Shown here piece by piece: positions 8,371-17,743 of a stretch of DNA of 46,217 nt. This DNA comes from Microcaldota archaeon (GTDB taxonomy: Archaea > Micrarchaeota > Micrarchaeia > Micrarchaeales > CABMGC01). Position 1 is the first letter of the stretch. Each line of letters starts with the position of its first letter. Location: the NCBI GenBank assembly GCA_021851065.1, contig JAJZJQ010000010.1:1-46217 (forward strand), read 5' to 3'. A program made the position numbers and the translations under genes. The notes below the pieces were generated by a model, which was not told where the DNA came from, did no database searches, and saw only the letters and a program-made list of their open reading frames with translations.

Positions 8371-9198
8371 GTGATCCTCTTGGAGCACGAACATGAACCA
8401 ATAGTAGAAAGGATAATCCACAGGCTGGTGCGTAAGCACATTGCAGGGACCACGATGGAATCGGCGCTTGATGCTGCCAAGAGCCTTGGTGGAAAGAACA
8501 TGGGCGCTTCGATCACCTTCCTGAGCTCCAATGTGCTGGACAAGCCAAAAGCCAGGTACATAACCACTACATACAGCGAGCTTGTGCGCAGGATAGGGCG
8601 CTCTGGGATAAAGGCTAGCGTGCAGGTGCCTCTTGAACAGATAGGCGGAGTGATTGACGAGGGAACTGCGCTTGAGAACCTTGAGGAGATAATGGCTGTG
8701 AGCGGCAAGTACGGGGTGTTTGTGTGGATAGATCCGGATGGGCTTGGCAGCCGCATTGCCCCAAAAGCGCTTGCCAGGAGAAAAGGGGCCGGGCTTGCAA
8801 TAAGCGAGTCCGAATCAGGCGCATACGCAAAGTACGGCAGGGCGCTTGGATGCGTCAAGCTTATGTTCAAGGATTACAAGCCGATGAATGCCGGGGAGGC
8901 TGTGAAGAGGCTTGCTGAAGAGCGCAAGACCTACCGCAATCTCGTGCTCTCGCATCCCCCTGAGGAGATGCTAAGAGAGGTGCTAAAGTCAAAGGACAGG
9001 GCTGGCATATCCATAGAAGTGGCGCTTGGGTACAGCCGCAGGAGGATAGGAAGGGTTGTGAAGAAAGGGATAGCCGTTAGCACCCTTGTTCCGTTTGGGA
9101 AGGACTGGATAAAGTACGCTATGAACAATGTTCCTGAGGGCTACATGCGCTTTGTTGCAGGCAAGCTCCTTAAGGAAGGTGGTGGCAATGTCGCCTAG
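8371..9198 (+). CDS. Proline dehydrogenase-like TIM-barrel protein
   Basis: RLVRKHIAGTTMESALDAAKSLGGKNMGASITFLSSNVLDK...ISVKPSxxG-like start and R-R-ending barrel. Overlaps the next CDS by 11 nt, suggesting an operon. GTG or upstream starts possible. Confidence 0.6.
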   Translation: MILLEHEHEPIVERIIHRLVRKHIAGTTMESALDAAKSLGGKNMGASITFLSSNVLDKPKARYITTTYSELVRRIGRSGIKASVQVPLEQIGGVIDEGTALENLEEIMAVSGKYGVFVWIDPDGLGSRIAPKALARRKGAGLAISESESGAYAKYGRALGCVKLMFKDYKPMNAGEAVKRLAEERKTYRNLVLSHPPEEMLREVLKSKDRAGISIEVALGYSRRRIGRVVKKGIAVSTLVPFGKDWIKYAMNNVPEGYMRFVAGKLLKEGGGNVA

Positions 9199-10186
9199 GA
9201 AAATAAACAATACCGAGAATACGCCGGCCAGGAGGAAGGTGGCCAAAAGGAAGGCGCTAGTCACTGGAGGAGGGGGAAGGATGGGCAGGGCGCTATCAAT
9301 AGAGCTTGTCAGGAGGGGCTACGAGGTGCTGTCGCTCTCGCATAACAAGGACTTCGTGCATACGATGCCTAGCGGCGTTGTGCCCTATGTAGGCGACATA
9401 ACAGACAAAAAGACGCTCATGAACATGTGCCATGGAGTCGACGTGGTGTTCCATCTTGCGGCCGTAGTAAGCGAATACAAGGAGCCGACGCAGAGGCTAA
9501 TGCAGATAAACGTCCAGGGCACCTCAAACGTACTCGATGCCTGCAGGCAGAACGGAGTGGGCCACATAGTATTCACTAGCTCCATAGATGTCTACGGCCA
9601 TGCCAGGAAGGATACGCTTACCGAGGACTCAGAGCTTAAGCCTGCAGACAGGTACGGGTACAGCAAGATGATGGCTGAGAAGGAGATAGAAGGCTACAAG
9701 GACAAGATAGACTACACCATACTGCGCATAGCAGCTGTGTACGGAAAGGGCTTTGAGAGCTCGTACTTCAAGCTGTTTAAGGCCATAAAGGAAGGCAAGG
9801 CATATCTTATAGGAAGCGGAAACAACCATCTGTCCTTAATACACATAGATGATCTTGTGAATGCGCTGGTGCTTGCTGCGGAGAACAAGAAACAGAGCGC
9901 CAATGTGTACAACATAGGTGACGGTGTGTCGTACACACAGGCAGGGCTCTTTGGCATGACGGCAGACATGCTTAAAGTAGGCAGACCTACAAGGCACATA
10001 AGCCCAATGATAGTAAATCTTGTTGCTAAGAGCAGGGGGCTTGACAGCGATGAGCTCAGGTTCCTGACCAGCGATAGGGTAATGAGTATAAGCAAGGCGA
10101 GGAAGGACCTCGGATTCCAGCCCAGGGTGCGCATAGAGAGCGCAGGGCTGCAGATGGTAGGGGAGTTCCTGAGCCACAACAAATAA
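9188..10186 (+). CDS. NAD-dependent epimerase/dehydratase (extended SDR)
   Basis: ALVTGGGGRMGRALSIELVRRGYEV (Rossmann), DVVFHLAAVVS, VFTSSIDVYG, YGYSKMMAEKE (YxxxK). ATG at 9188 preferred over the ORF-track start at 9128. Confidence 0.9.
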   Translation: MSPRKINNTENTPARRKVAKRKALVTGGGGRMGRALSIELVRRGYEVLSLSHNKDFVHTMPSGVVPYVGDITDKKTLMNMCHGVDVVFHLAAVVSEYKEPTQRLMQINVQGTSNVLDACRQNGVGHIVFTSSIDVYGHARKDTLTEDSELKPADRYGYSKMMAEKEIEGYKDKIDYTILRIAAVYGKGFESSYFKLFKAIKEGKAYLIGSGNNHLSLIHIDDLVNALVLAAENKKQSANVYNIGDGVSYTQAGLFGMTADMLKVGRPTRHISPMIVNLVAKSRGLDSDELRFLTSDRVMSISKARKDLGFQPRVRIESAGLQMVGEFLSHNK

Positions 10187-10198
10187 GCAGGAGATGCC

Positions 10199-10999
10199 AT
10201 GCCAGACAAACTAGGGAAGACCGAGAAGTATATATACGACAGGCTTGCTGAGAAGGGGGCCCTCATGTTCATGCTGGTTGATCCGGTGGACTACAAGACC
10301 CCGGATGCAGCCATAAAGACGGCAAAGGAGGCCGAGGAAGGCGGAGCTGACCTGATACTCATAGGAGGAAGCATAGGAGCCCAGGGAGAGCTTCTGGATT
10401 ACGTTGCCAAGGGAGTGAGGGACGTGGTTTCATCCCCGGTGGTTCTCTTCCCTGGAAACATAGCCACGCTTACAAGGTATGCAGATGCGGTATATTTCAT
10501 GTCGCTGCTCAATGCAAGAAGCACGTACTGGATAACCCACGCGCAGATGCTCTCTGCGCCTCTTGTAAAGCAGCTCAAGATAGAGCCGCTTCCGGTAGGC
10601 TACATAGTAGTTGCGCCTGGTGGCACAGTAGGATGGGTTGGAGACGTCAACTTAATACCAAGGCAGAAGAGCATGCTTGCAGCATCCCTGGCCCTTGCAG
10701 GCCAGTACCTTGGCAACAGGTTCATAGTTACTGATGTAGGATCGAACCCGCAGCTGCAGGGGCAGGGGCCGGTGCCTCCTGAGATGATACGCGCAGTCAA
10801 GGACACCATAAGCGTGCCGTACATAGTAGGGGGAGGCATACGCGATGCAGACAGCCTGAGGGCAACAGTAAAGGCGGGCGCAGACATAGTCCAGATAGGC
10901 ACCGCCATGGAGCAGTCTAGCGCAGGCGGAGCTCGCAGGCAGGCCGAGGTCTTCTCAAAGGTAATAAAGGAGGAGGGCATAAAGCGCATAAGGAAGTAG
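10199..10999 (+). CDS. Geranylgeranylglyceryl phosphate synthase (PcrB/GGGPS family)
   Basis: LMFMLVDPVDYK, GADLILIGGSIG, SSPVVLFPGNIATLTRYADAVYFMSLLN, PVGYIVVAPGGTVGWVG, VGGGIRDADSLRATVKAGADIVQIGTAME. Confidence 0.93.
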   Translation: MPDKLGKTEKYIYDRLAEKGALMFMLVDPVDYKTPDAAIKTAKEAEEGGADLILIGGSIGAQGELLDYVAKGVRDVVSSPVVLFPGNIATLTRYADAVYFMSLLNARSTYWITHAQMLSAPLVKQLKIEPLPVGYIVVAPGGTVGWVGDVNLIPRQKSMLAASLALAGQYLGNRFIVTDVGSNPQLQGQGPVPPEMIRAVKDTISVPYIVGGGIRDADSLRATVKAGADIVQIGTAMEQSSAGGARRQAEVFSKVIKEEGIKRIRK

Positions 11000-11065
11000 C
11001 ACACTGGCCTTTAGTTGCAGTATAATTATTATCCTGCTGCTGGATAATTCAATGCGTGGGCAATC

Positions 11066-12181
11066 ATGCATGCAATAACATCCCTTGAACTCAGTCTTGC
11101 AATAGGCGAATTGAAAGGAAGGATCGAAGGCAGCTACCTCAAGAAGTTCTATGATCTTGGGGATGGGCAGTTCAGGTTCTTGTTCCACTCCAGGGAAGGC
11201 AATATGATAGTATATTGCAACCTGGCATCAACATTCAACAAAACCTCGTTTTTGGAAGAGAGCAAAAGCGCCACCAACTTTGCAATAGCTATGAGAAGGC
11301 GCATAGAGGACTCTAGGGTAATATCCATAATGCAGCACAACTCCGACAGGATAGTGGTAATGGAACTTGAGTCAAAGGGCATTGCGCATAGGATTGTAGT
11401 CGAGATGTTCGCGAAAGGAAATCTGGTGCTTGCAGACGCGCAGTGGAATATAGAGCTGTGCTACAGGATCGCGTCGTACAAGGACAGGGAGATAAGGCCC
11501 AGGGAGAGGTACATGTTCCCTGAGTCTAACTCCGTGGCGATGGAGGGCTTGTCTGATGATGCCATAAGCGACATGCTTTCGAAAGCCAGCAGTTCTGGCG
11601 CAAGGATGATAGCCGAGTTGTCCAAGACAATGAACATAGGCCCCCTCTATCTGGAGAATATAATAACATCAGCAGGACTGGATCCAAAAGCTGCTCTTGG
11701 AAGCAGCGATGTGGGCAGGCTTGGCCAGGCAATGCGCAGATTCATGGAAAGACTAAGGCAACCTGAACCGGTGGCGTACATAAGGGATGGCAAGATAGTG
11801 GACTATGCAGTGGTGCCATTGAAGAAGTATGAGGGCCTTGCGCTTGAGTCCTTTGCAAGCGTAAATGATATGCTTGATAGGGCGTGGCTTGCTGAGCGCG
11901 GCAGGTCTACTGCTGCAGACCAGCCGCACACGAAGGAGGTGGAGGAGATAGAGGCCAGCCTGGGAAAGCAGAAACAGCTTGTCGATGAGTTCAACAGCAA
12001 CTCCGCCATGTTCGCAGAATATGCAAGGGCCATATTCCAGAGGATGGGGGAGATAAACGCGCTGGTCGCAAGGATAAGGGAGCTGAAGAAGCCTTCGGCC
12101 CAAGAGCTTAGGGAGGAGTTTGAGGATCTCAACATAACTGAGATAAACCTGAAGGACAAAAAGGTAATCATCGATATATAG
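11066..12181 (+). CDS. NFACT/RqcH (Rqc2-like) protein lacking the NFACT-R domain
   Basis: NFACT-N features (SLELSLAIGELKGRIEGSYLKKFYDL; HNSDRIVVMEL with D94-R95; YKDREIRPRERYMFP), HhH region and a short coiled coil. Stops at 371 aa, and rnz begins 9 nt later. Confidence 0.85.
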   Translation: MHAITSLELSLAIGELKGRIEGSYLKKFYDLGDGQFRFLFHSREGNMIVYCNLASTFNKTSFLEESKSATNFAIAMRRRIEDSRVISIMQHNSDRIVVMELESKGIAHRIVVEMFAKGNLVLADAQWNIELCYRIASYKDREIRPRERYMFPESNSVAMEGLSDDAISDMLSKASSSGARMIAELSKTMNIGPLYLENIITSAGLDPKAALGSSDVGRLGQAMRRFMERLRQPEPVAYIRDGKIVDYAVVPLKKYEGLALESFASVNDMLDRAWLAERGRSTAADQPHTKEVEEIEASLGKQKQLVDEFNSNSAMFAEYARAIFQRMGEINALVARIRELKKPSAQELREEFEDLNITEINLKDKKVIIDI

Positions 12182-12189
12182 GGAGGGAT

Positions 12190-13083
12190 ATGGAAATACG
12201 CGTTACTATGCTTGGAACTGCAGGATCCTCGCCTGCAAGGGGAAGGTCGCTGCCGGGCGTGGCCATCTCCTATGAAGGAAGCGTTCTGCTGTTCGACTGC
12301 GGCGAGGGCACGCAGATGCAGATGCTCAAGTACGGCACCAACTATTCCAGGATAGAGGCAATATTCATAACCCATGCCCATGGCGACCACATAATAGGCA
12401 TAGCAGGGCTTGTGCGCACCATTGCGATGAACAAGCGCGCAGAGCCGCTGTGCATCTTCGTGCCAAAGGGCTACGAGAGCATAATAAAGACCCTAATAGC
12501 TTTTGACAGGGCAATGATAGGCTACAGGATAGATGTAAAGGGCATAGGAGCAGGATTCGTGTACAGGGGGAAGGGGTTTAGCGTGAGGGCTTTTAGGCTT
12601 AGGCACACCATCGCTGCGCTAGGCTATGTATTCAGGGAGGATGAGAGGAGGAATTTTGTTGTGGATAAGTGCGAGAAGCTTGGGATAAAGGGCGAGATGT
12701 ACGGCATTCTCGAGAAGAATGGCAGAATAAGGGTGGGCAAGAAGACAGTAAGGCTTAATGACGTAACCACCATAAAGGAAGGCAAGAAAGTGGTCTATGC
12801 GTCTGACTCAAGGCCCGTTAGCACTACTGTAGCTGCTGCAAGGAACGCTGATCTGCTAATACACGAATCCTCGTATGCAGACAGCGAGATGGAGCTTGCC
12901 AGGGAGAGGGGCCACTGCACAGCTGGAGAGGCGGCTGCAATAGCCAAGAAGGCGGATGCGAAGAAGCTGGTGCTCACGCACATAAGCGCAAGGTACAGCA
13001 GCCCTGGGACCATAGAGAACGACGCAAGGAAGATTTTCAGGAACTCTGAAGTAGCTGAGGACGGAGAGGTTATAATTGTTTAG
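12190..13083 (+). CDS. rnz: Ribonuclease Z (tRNA 3' endonuclease)
   Basis: MEIRVTMLGTAGSSPARGRSLPGVAI, LLFDCGEGTQMQML, FITHAHGDHIIGIAGLVRT, YASDSRP, LIHESSYAD, LVLTHISARY. Confidence 0.95.
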   Translation: MEIRVTMLGTAGSSPARGRSLPGVAISYEGSVLLFDCGEGTQMQMLKYGTNYSRIEAIFITHAHGDHIIGIAGLVRTIAMNKRAEPLCIFVPKGYESIIKTLIAFDRAMIGYRIDVKGIGAGFVYRGKGFSVRAFRLRHTIAALGYVFREDERRNFVVDKCEKLGIKGEMYGILEKNGRIRVGKKTVRLNDVTTIKEGKKVVYASDSRPVSTTVAAARNADLLIHESSYADSEMELARERGHCTAGEAAAIAKKADAKKLVLTHISARYSSPGTIENDARKIFRNSEVAEDGEVIIV

Positions 13084-13099
13084 TGCAACTTATTCTCGC

Positions 13100-13170
13100 G
13101 GGGGCATCGTCTAGTGGTAGGATGGCAGATTGACATTCTGCAGGCAGGAGTCCAATTCTCCTTGCCCCCA
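13100..13170 (+). tRNA. tRNA-Val(GAC)
   Basis: Acceptor GGGGGCA/TGCCCCC, D arm GTCT-AGTGGTA-GGAT, anticodon arm GCAGA-TTGACAT-TCTGC (anticodon GAC), T arm AGGAG-TCCAATT-CTCCT, discriminator A. Starts 16 nt after the rnz stop codon. Confidence 0.9.
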
Positions 13171-13249
13171 GGTTTCCATGTTTATAGGCATTTATAAGGC
13201 TTTGTCCGACTTTTGCATCTAGAAGCACGCAGACTTAAAAACAACATTT

Positions 13250-16200
13250 CTAGAGTAGTTGGTTGTCGCTACCCCAATTCTCCTCTGCAAAGATGCTTTC
13301 GTCAGCAATGCCATCTATCAGAAGCTTGTACATGACCCTCTGTCCGTCAAGTTTCTGCGAGGTTACCTGATCCATTGTACCCTGTTCGAAGAACAAAGTG
13401 TAAGCTGAAGGTAGATCTTCATAATCTGAGTCAGCAGGCTGGGCATCTTCGTATGCGCCTGCGCTATTCTTTCTCAGCTTAACCTGCTTCATGTCCTCCA
13501 GAAAGTCTTCGGGATACCTGCTAAGCACCCTGTAGTATTTAACATCGTGGTGAGTTCTCGTGATGTCAGAATCAATTCTGTGGGCCCTATCCTCTGCCTG
13601 ATATAGCTGTACAAAATCGTCTGGAAGGTCATCAAATACAACTGCCTTTGCTGCATTAAGAGTTACTCCGACTCCGCCAGTTCCGTATGTGCAGATAATG
13701 ACCTTTCTATCAGGGGCGTTCATGAATGTTATACGTTCATAATCCAGGGCTGACATCGGCTCTCCTTTTGGATTAGGTTTGGGATATCCATTCTCCAGCA
13801 CCCACCCTGCTTCGTTAGCTTCGAATTTCATGACATTGCCTTTCTCGTCCTTTACGCTTTCTTCGCCCTGGCCAGCGCCTGCAAAGATAGCGGGTTTATA
13901 ATCCTCGAGTAACCTTGCATATTCCTCCACCTGCCTAAGATACCTGCAGAAGATTATCGTTTTTCTCCCTTCTTCCTCGACTGCCTTTCTCACTATACCT
14001 TCAACTTCTGCATGCTTTGGAGAAGCTGCATCTTCGCCTACGTATAAGGGATCGTTCATTATGTGCCTCAAGGCATGCCCTTTTGCCAAGGAATTTCCAC
14101 TGTACAGGTTGTCCAGCTTGCTTGTTGAATCATTTGGAGGCAGGTAATGGCCATACTGATCGGTCCATGCTGCCCAGTCTTTAAATAGAAGGTATACTGC
14201 TTCTGCCTGTTCTCTAGTAGTTGTAAACTCAACTTCCGGCATGAACTCTTTCCTTGGCAATCTGCCGGTTTGCTCTTTTATTGGAATTCTGGGATCGTAT
14301 TCCTCAAAAACATCTTCTTTCCTGAACCTTACTACATGCTGACTTATCATGTGGTGCAGTGCAATCAATTCATTAGGGTTGTTTTCGTCGAAAGATCTCC
14401 TGAAGGCTGCATCACTGCTAAATCTACTATCATCTGGCAGTAAGTGCCCCATTATTCTCCTCACAGTTACTGGATTCTTGAACGGCGTCGCAGTTACAAG
14501 CAGTAAGAACCCAGGATTAAGCATCTGCAGCCCCTGCGTCTGCTTGGTATCGAGATTTGTAGTCCAGTGCGCTTCATCAAGAACTAGTATGCCACGGTTT
14601 GATGGATTCTGGTTTAACACATTATTTATCAGGGTGAATCTTTCCTCATCATGTGTTCCTTGTAGAAATTGAACATTTGTAGCTATTCTTAGAGATAGGC
14701 CAGGTTCTCTTTCGATGCCCCTTAATGCTGCAGCCTTTAAGACCTTTATTCTCTCGGCTCTGGACATGAACTGCATCCCCGTTATAGACCCATGGCCTAT
14801 AAAATGCCTTCCCTGTTCTACCCATGTGCTTACAACGTTGTTTGGAGATATTATTACTGCAGGTTTTCCTTCAGTAGCTACTAAAGCGACAACTGTCTTC
14901 CCAAGTCCAGGATCATTTGCAAGTATAATACCAGGCAGACCGTCACGCATGGCTCCAACAACACGGTATACGCAGTATTTCTGGAAGAAGAATAAATGCT
15001 CACTGCGCTCTAATGGCGCCTGTACGGTTTCGTTTACCCTCCTGAAATTGTCCAGTACCTGATCGAGTATGCCTTTGATTACAGGATTCCCCGTCTTTGC
15101 TAGCAACAATTGGAGATGCATCTCCCCTTCCTCAAATGATCTGCTGAATTTCTTTAAGGTCAATTGCTCCAATTCTCTTATAAGTAGTTCGGTCCTTTTC
15201 TCATCATTTTGGAGCTGTAGAAGAATTTCTTTCTTGGATTTTGACAATAACTGTATTAAGACTTCTACATCATCAGGCTTTGGGCTTAGCTGCCTTACTT
15301 TCTGAAATTTGATTTCGCTTCTAGTTAAGTCATTTGCATTTATTGCAAATATTCTAAACTCGTTTAGTTCTGCAACCTTTAGGGGTATTTTTGCGCTAAA
15401 CTTTCCATTTCTGTCCACAGTTATTCTCCTATTCCACGAACCTGCAACGTAAATGTGTGTTGCACCTGGAGCTTCGCCTTCCAACTTTACGGTGTTTTCA
15501 GTTGTATTTACAAATTTGGTTATGATTGTAGGCTGTGAAATCTTTACGTCATATCCTAAATAAGTTTTTTCGCGACTATTCAGCCGAGTCACAAGTCCCT
15601 TAAAGCTAGTTTTTACAATATCATTTAGCTGAATCTCTGCGAGGTCTGGTCTAGTTAACATTAGGTAAATTTTAAGTCTAATGGGGTCGCTACCAAGTAG
15701 AGCTACAAGATTCTCAAGGTTAAGTTCCTCAATTTTTGCCATTATATTGTCCAACGCCTCCCATTTCGCCTGGCCACTTTTTATAAAAGTTAATGCCTCT
15801 TCATGGCTCATGCCTTTCTTGACAATTTCGATATATTGTCGCGCTTCTGATAAACCATTCAAGCCACAGTTCCTGGATACCCTATTTAATATCGCATTGA
15901 AACTATCGCCGTATGTTTGCCGATCATATGCAATAGTGTATCTTTTTGTATCCATTACTGAGGTATCTCTTATTCCTTTGCCACTCTCCGCATTCATTAG
16001 TCCATCCAGAAATTCCAAGAAACTACTTGTTTTTATTACTTCAGGCGGCACATTTGCTCTATTTTCAAGAAGGGTGCGCGTTTCGTCAGGACGCATGCCT
16101 TGCCTTATAAGTTCCAAGTAATCCCTTGCTGCTGCTACGTTTTCTATCCAATTGAATTCAGGATTGCTCCTAATTCTTTTGGTGAGGGCACTTATACGAG

Positions 16201-17743
16201 TCTCATAACTTCTGCCGTTGTAGCTAAATCTCAAAATCGTAGCATCCTCGGCTTGAACAGTAGAAAGATCCCTTCCGGTTTCTTTTATGCATGCTTCATT
16301 TAGTGCACTAACAAATCCTTGTGATTTCAGTAGGTTTATGTCTATTTTTGCTGAAACTTCAATTCCCAGTATAGCGGCAATATGACTCCTGGCCTCATCT
16401 GGGGTCTTTATGCTGCTGAATTTCTTACTCGAACTTATTCGTCGTATTATCGCACTTACATTTGTTTCGTAAGTTTTACCTTTATAGTCCAGGCGTATAG
16501 TCCTTCTGTCATCATTGTCTGCACTTGGCATAGGCAGATCTCTGCCGATTTCCCTAACGCATGCTTCATTTAATGCTCTTATAAAGCCAGGGTCTTTTAG
16601 CATGTCGTCGCTGACTTTGCCGGTTACCTTAAGTCCCAGAATATTTACAAAATATTCTCTTGCTTCTGTACGCCCACTCCCACTAAAGGAAGGGCTGCGA
16701 GCCAAAGATCTCCATAAGCTGCTTAAAGTAGTCTCGTAAACCTTATCCCCATAGGGTATATGAAGAAGAGTATTATCAAACACAACTGCCTGAGATATAT
16801 CCTTTCCAGTTTCCCGCATATAGGCATCATTTACTGCAGTTATGAATTGGGGGTCCGTAGGATCTATAGCTAAATGCCCTCGCGTTCTCTCAATATTGTT
16901 GGCCTGCTTTATTCTTTTGATAGGGGCATCTAAGCCTATTAGAGTTGAAAGATATAACCTTGCTTCTGCCTGCGATCCGATTTCATGGAATTGTGAACTT
17001 CTGCTTATTCTACCAGTAATCGCATCAAAAGGTGTATGGTAGACTTTACCATTATATTCTACCGCTAATACCGTTCTGTCACTTACAGGCACATCTGATA
17101 TGGTTTTGCCGGTTTCGTAGATGCATTTGTCGTTAAGGGCATTGACAAATCCCGGGTCTCGCAGCAGTTCGTCCGTAAGTGGTACTACTTCTTCAAGTTT
17201 CAGAGTATTCACAATATGTTGTTTTGCAGCCCCTTGTGTGGTTATGTCAGCAAACTCAGGACTGTCTTTGATTCTTTGGGTTATAGAATGAATTGTTGCC
17301 TGATAGACCTTACCCCCATATTCTATGGTCAGGACCGTAGAATCTTTCGAGCTGACTTCTGAGAGATTTTTGCCTGTTGTCCTTATACTCGCTTCGTTAA
17401 TGGCTGCCATAAATCCATTATCCTTAAGTAGCTCTGCTGTAACTCTGCCACTATATTCAAGACAGCCGATTTCTGATAGAAACTCTCTGGCTTTAATCAG
17501 AGTGTTTGCTTCTGTAAACGTTGAATTGCCTTTTACTCTTTCTGTAATGCTACGTACACTCGTTTCATAAGTAGCGCCTTTATATTCTATGTGCAGTGGA
17601 GTTCTATCCAGTATGCTGACATCTGAAAAACTGGTGCCAATTTCCCTTTTGCATGCAGCATCTAATGTGCGTACAAACTCGCGTTCCCTTAGAAATTCAA
17701 TGGGTATAGTTTTTCCTTTAACTACTGGTGACATATTTCTCAT
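13250..17743 (-). CDS. 1497-aa SNF2-like superfamily 2 helicase with seven N-terminal tandem repeats and an Ig-like/carbohydrate-binding-like middle domain
   Basis: Helicase motifs: ILANDPGLGKTVVALV (Walker A), ILVLDEAHW (DEAH), LLLVTATPF, KTIIFCRYLRQVEEYARLL, IICTYGTGGVGVTLNAAKAVVFDDL, QLYQAEDRAHRID. N-terminal repeats follow 'ALNEACxxETGKDxS...D.T.L.IEY.GKxYETxxxxIxxRIxxSxxF'. Confidence 0.9.
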   Translation of the reverse strand: MRNMSPVVKGKTIPIEFLREREFVRTLDAACKREIGTSFSDVSILDRTPLHIEYKGATYETSVRSITERVKGNSTFTEANTLIKAREFLSEIGCLEYSGRVTAELLKDNGFMAAINEASIRTTGKNLSEVSSKDSTVLTIEYGGKVYQATIHSITQRIKDSPEFADITTQGAAKQHIVNTLKLEEVVPLTDELLRDPGFVNALNDKCIYETGKTISDVPVSDRTVLAVEYNGKVYHTPFDAITGRISRSSQFHEIGSQAEARLYLSTLIGLDAPIKRIKQANNIERTRGHLAIDPTDPQFITAVNDAYMRETGKDISQAVVFDNTLLHIPYGDKVYETTLSSLWRSLARSPSFSGSGRTEAREYFVNILGLKVTGKVSDDMLKDPGFIRALNEACVREIGRDLPMPSADNDDRRTIRLDYKGKTYETNVSAIIRRISSSKKFSSIKTPDEARSHIAAILGIEVSAKIDINLLKSQGFVSALNEACIKETGRDLSTVQAEDATILRFSYNGRSYETRISALTKRIRSNPEFNWIENVAAARDYLELIRQGMRPDETRTLLENRANVPPEVIKTSSFLEFLDGLMNAESGKGIRDTSVMDTKRYTIAYDRQTYGDSFNAILNRVSRNCGLNGLSEARQYIEIVKKGMSHEEALTFIKSGQAKWEALDNIMAKIEELNLENLVALLGSDPIRLKIYLMLTRPDLAEIQLNDIVKTSFKGLVTRLNSREKTYLGYDVKISQPTIITKFVNTTENTVKLEGEAPGATHIYVAGSWNRRITVDRNGKFSAKIPLKVAELNEFRIFAINANDLTRSEIKFQKVRQLSPKPDDVEVLIQLLSKSKKEILLQLQNDEKRTELLIRELEQLTLKKFSRSFEEGEMHLQLLLAKTGNPVIKGILDQVLDNFRRVNETVQAPLERSEHLFFFQKYCVYRVVGAMRDGLPGIILANDPGLGKTVVALVATEGKPAVIISPNNVVSTWVEQGRHFIGHGSITGMQFMSRAERIKVLKAAALRGIEREPGLSLRIATNVQFLQGTHDEERFTLINNVLNQNPSNRGILVLDEAHWTTNLDTKQTQGLQMLNPGFLLLVTATPFKNPVTVRRIMGHLLPDDSRFSSDAAFRRSFDENNPNELIALHHMISQHVVRFRKEDVFEEYDPRIPIKEQTGRLPRKEFMPEVEFTTTREQAEAVYLLFKDWAAWTDQYGHYLPPNDSTSKLDNLYSGNSLAKGHALRHIMNDPLYVGEDAASPKHAEVEGIVRKAVEEEGRKTIIFCRYLRQVEEYARLLEDYKPAIFAGAGQGEESVKDEKGNVMKFEANEAGWVLENGYPKPNPKGEPMSALDYERITFMNAPDRKVIICTYGTGGVGVTLNAAKAVVFDDLPDDFVQLYQAEDRAHRIDSDITRTHHDVKYYRVLSRYPEDFLEDMKQVKLRKNSAGAYEDAQPADSDYEDLPSAYTLFFEQGTMDQVTSQKLDGQRVMYKLLIDGIADESIFAEENWGSDNQLL
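15880..17700 (-). repeat. Region encoding seven tandem ~85-95 aa protein repeats
   Basis: Copies: DAACKREIGTSFSDVSILDRTPLHIEYKGATYETSVRSITERV; NEASIRTTGKNLSEVSSKDSTVLTIEYGGKVYQATIHSITQRI; NDKCIYETGKTISDVPVSDRTVLAVEYNGKVYHTPFDAITGRI; NDAYMRETGKDISQAVVFDNTLLHIPYGDKVYETTLSSLWRSL; NEACVREIGRDLPMPSADNDDRRTIRLDYKGKTYETNVSAIIRRI; NEACIKETGRDLSTVQAEDATILRFSYNGRSYETRISALTKRI; DGLMNAESGKGIRDTSVMDTKRYTIAYDRQTYGDSFNAILNRV. Confidence 0.92.

Noticed and set aside
9712-10272. 186-aa minus-strand ORF
   Set aside because: Antisense to the epimerase and GGGPS genes.
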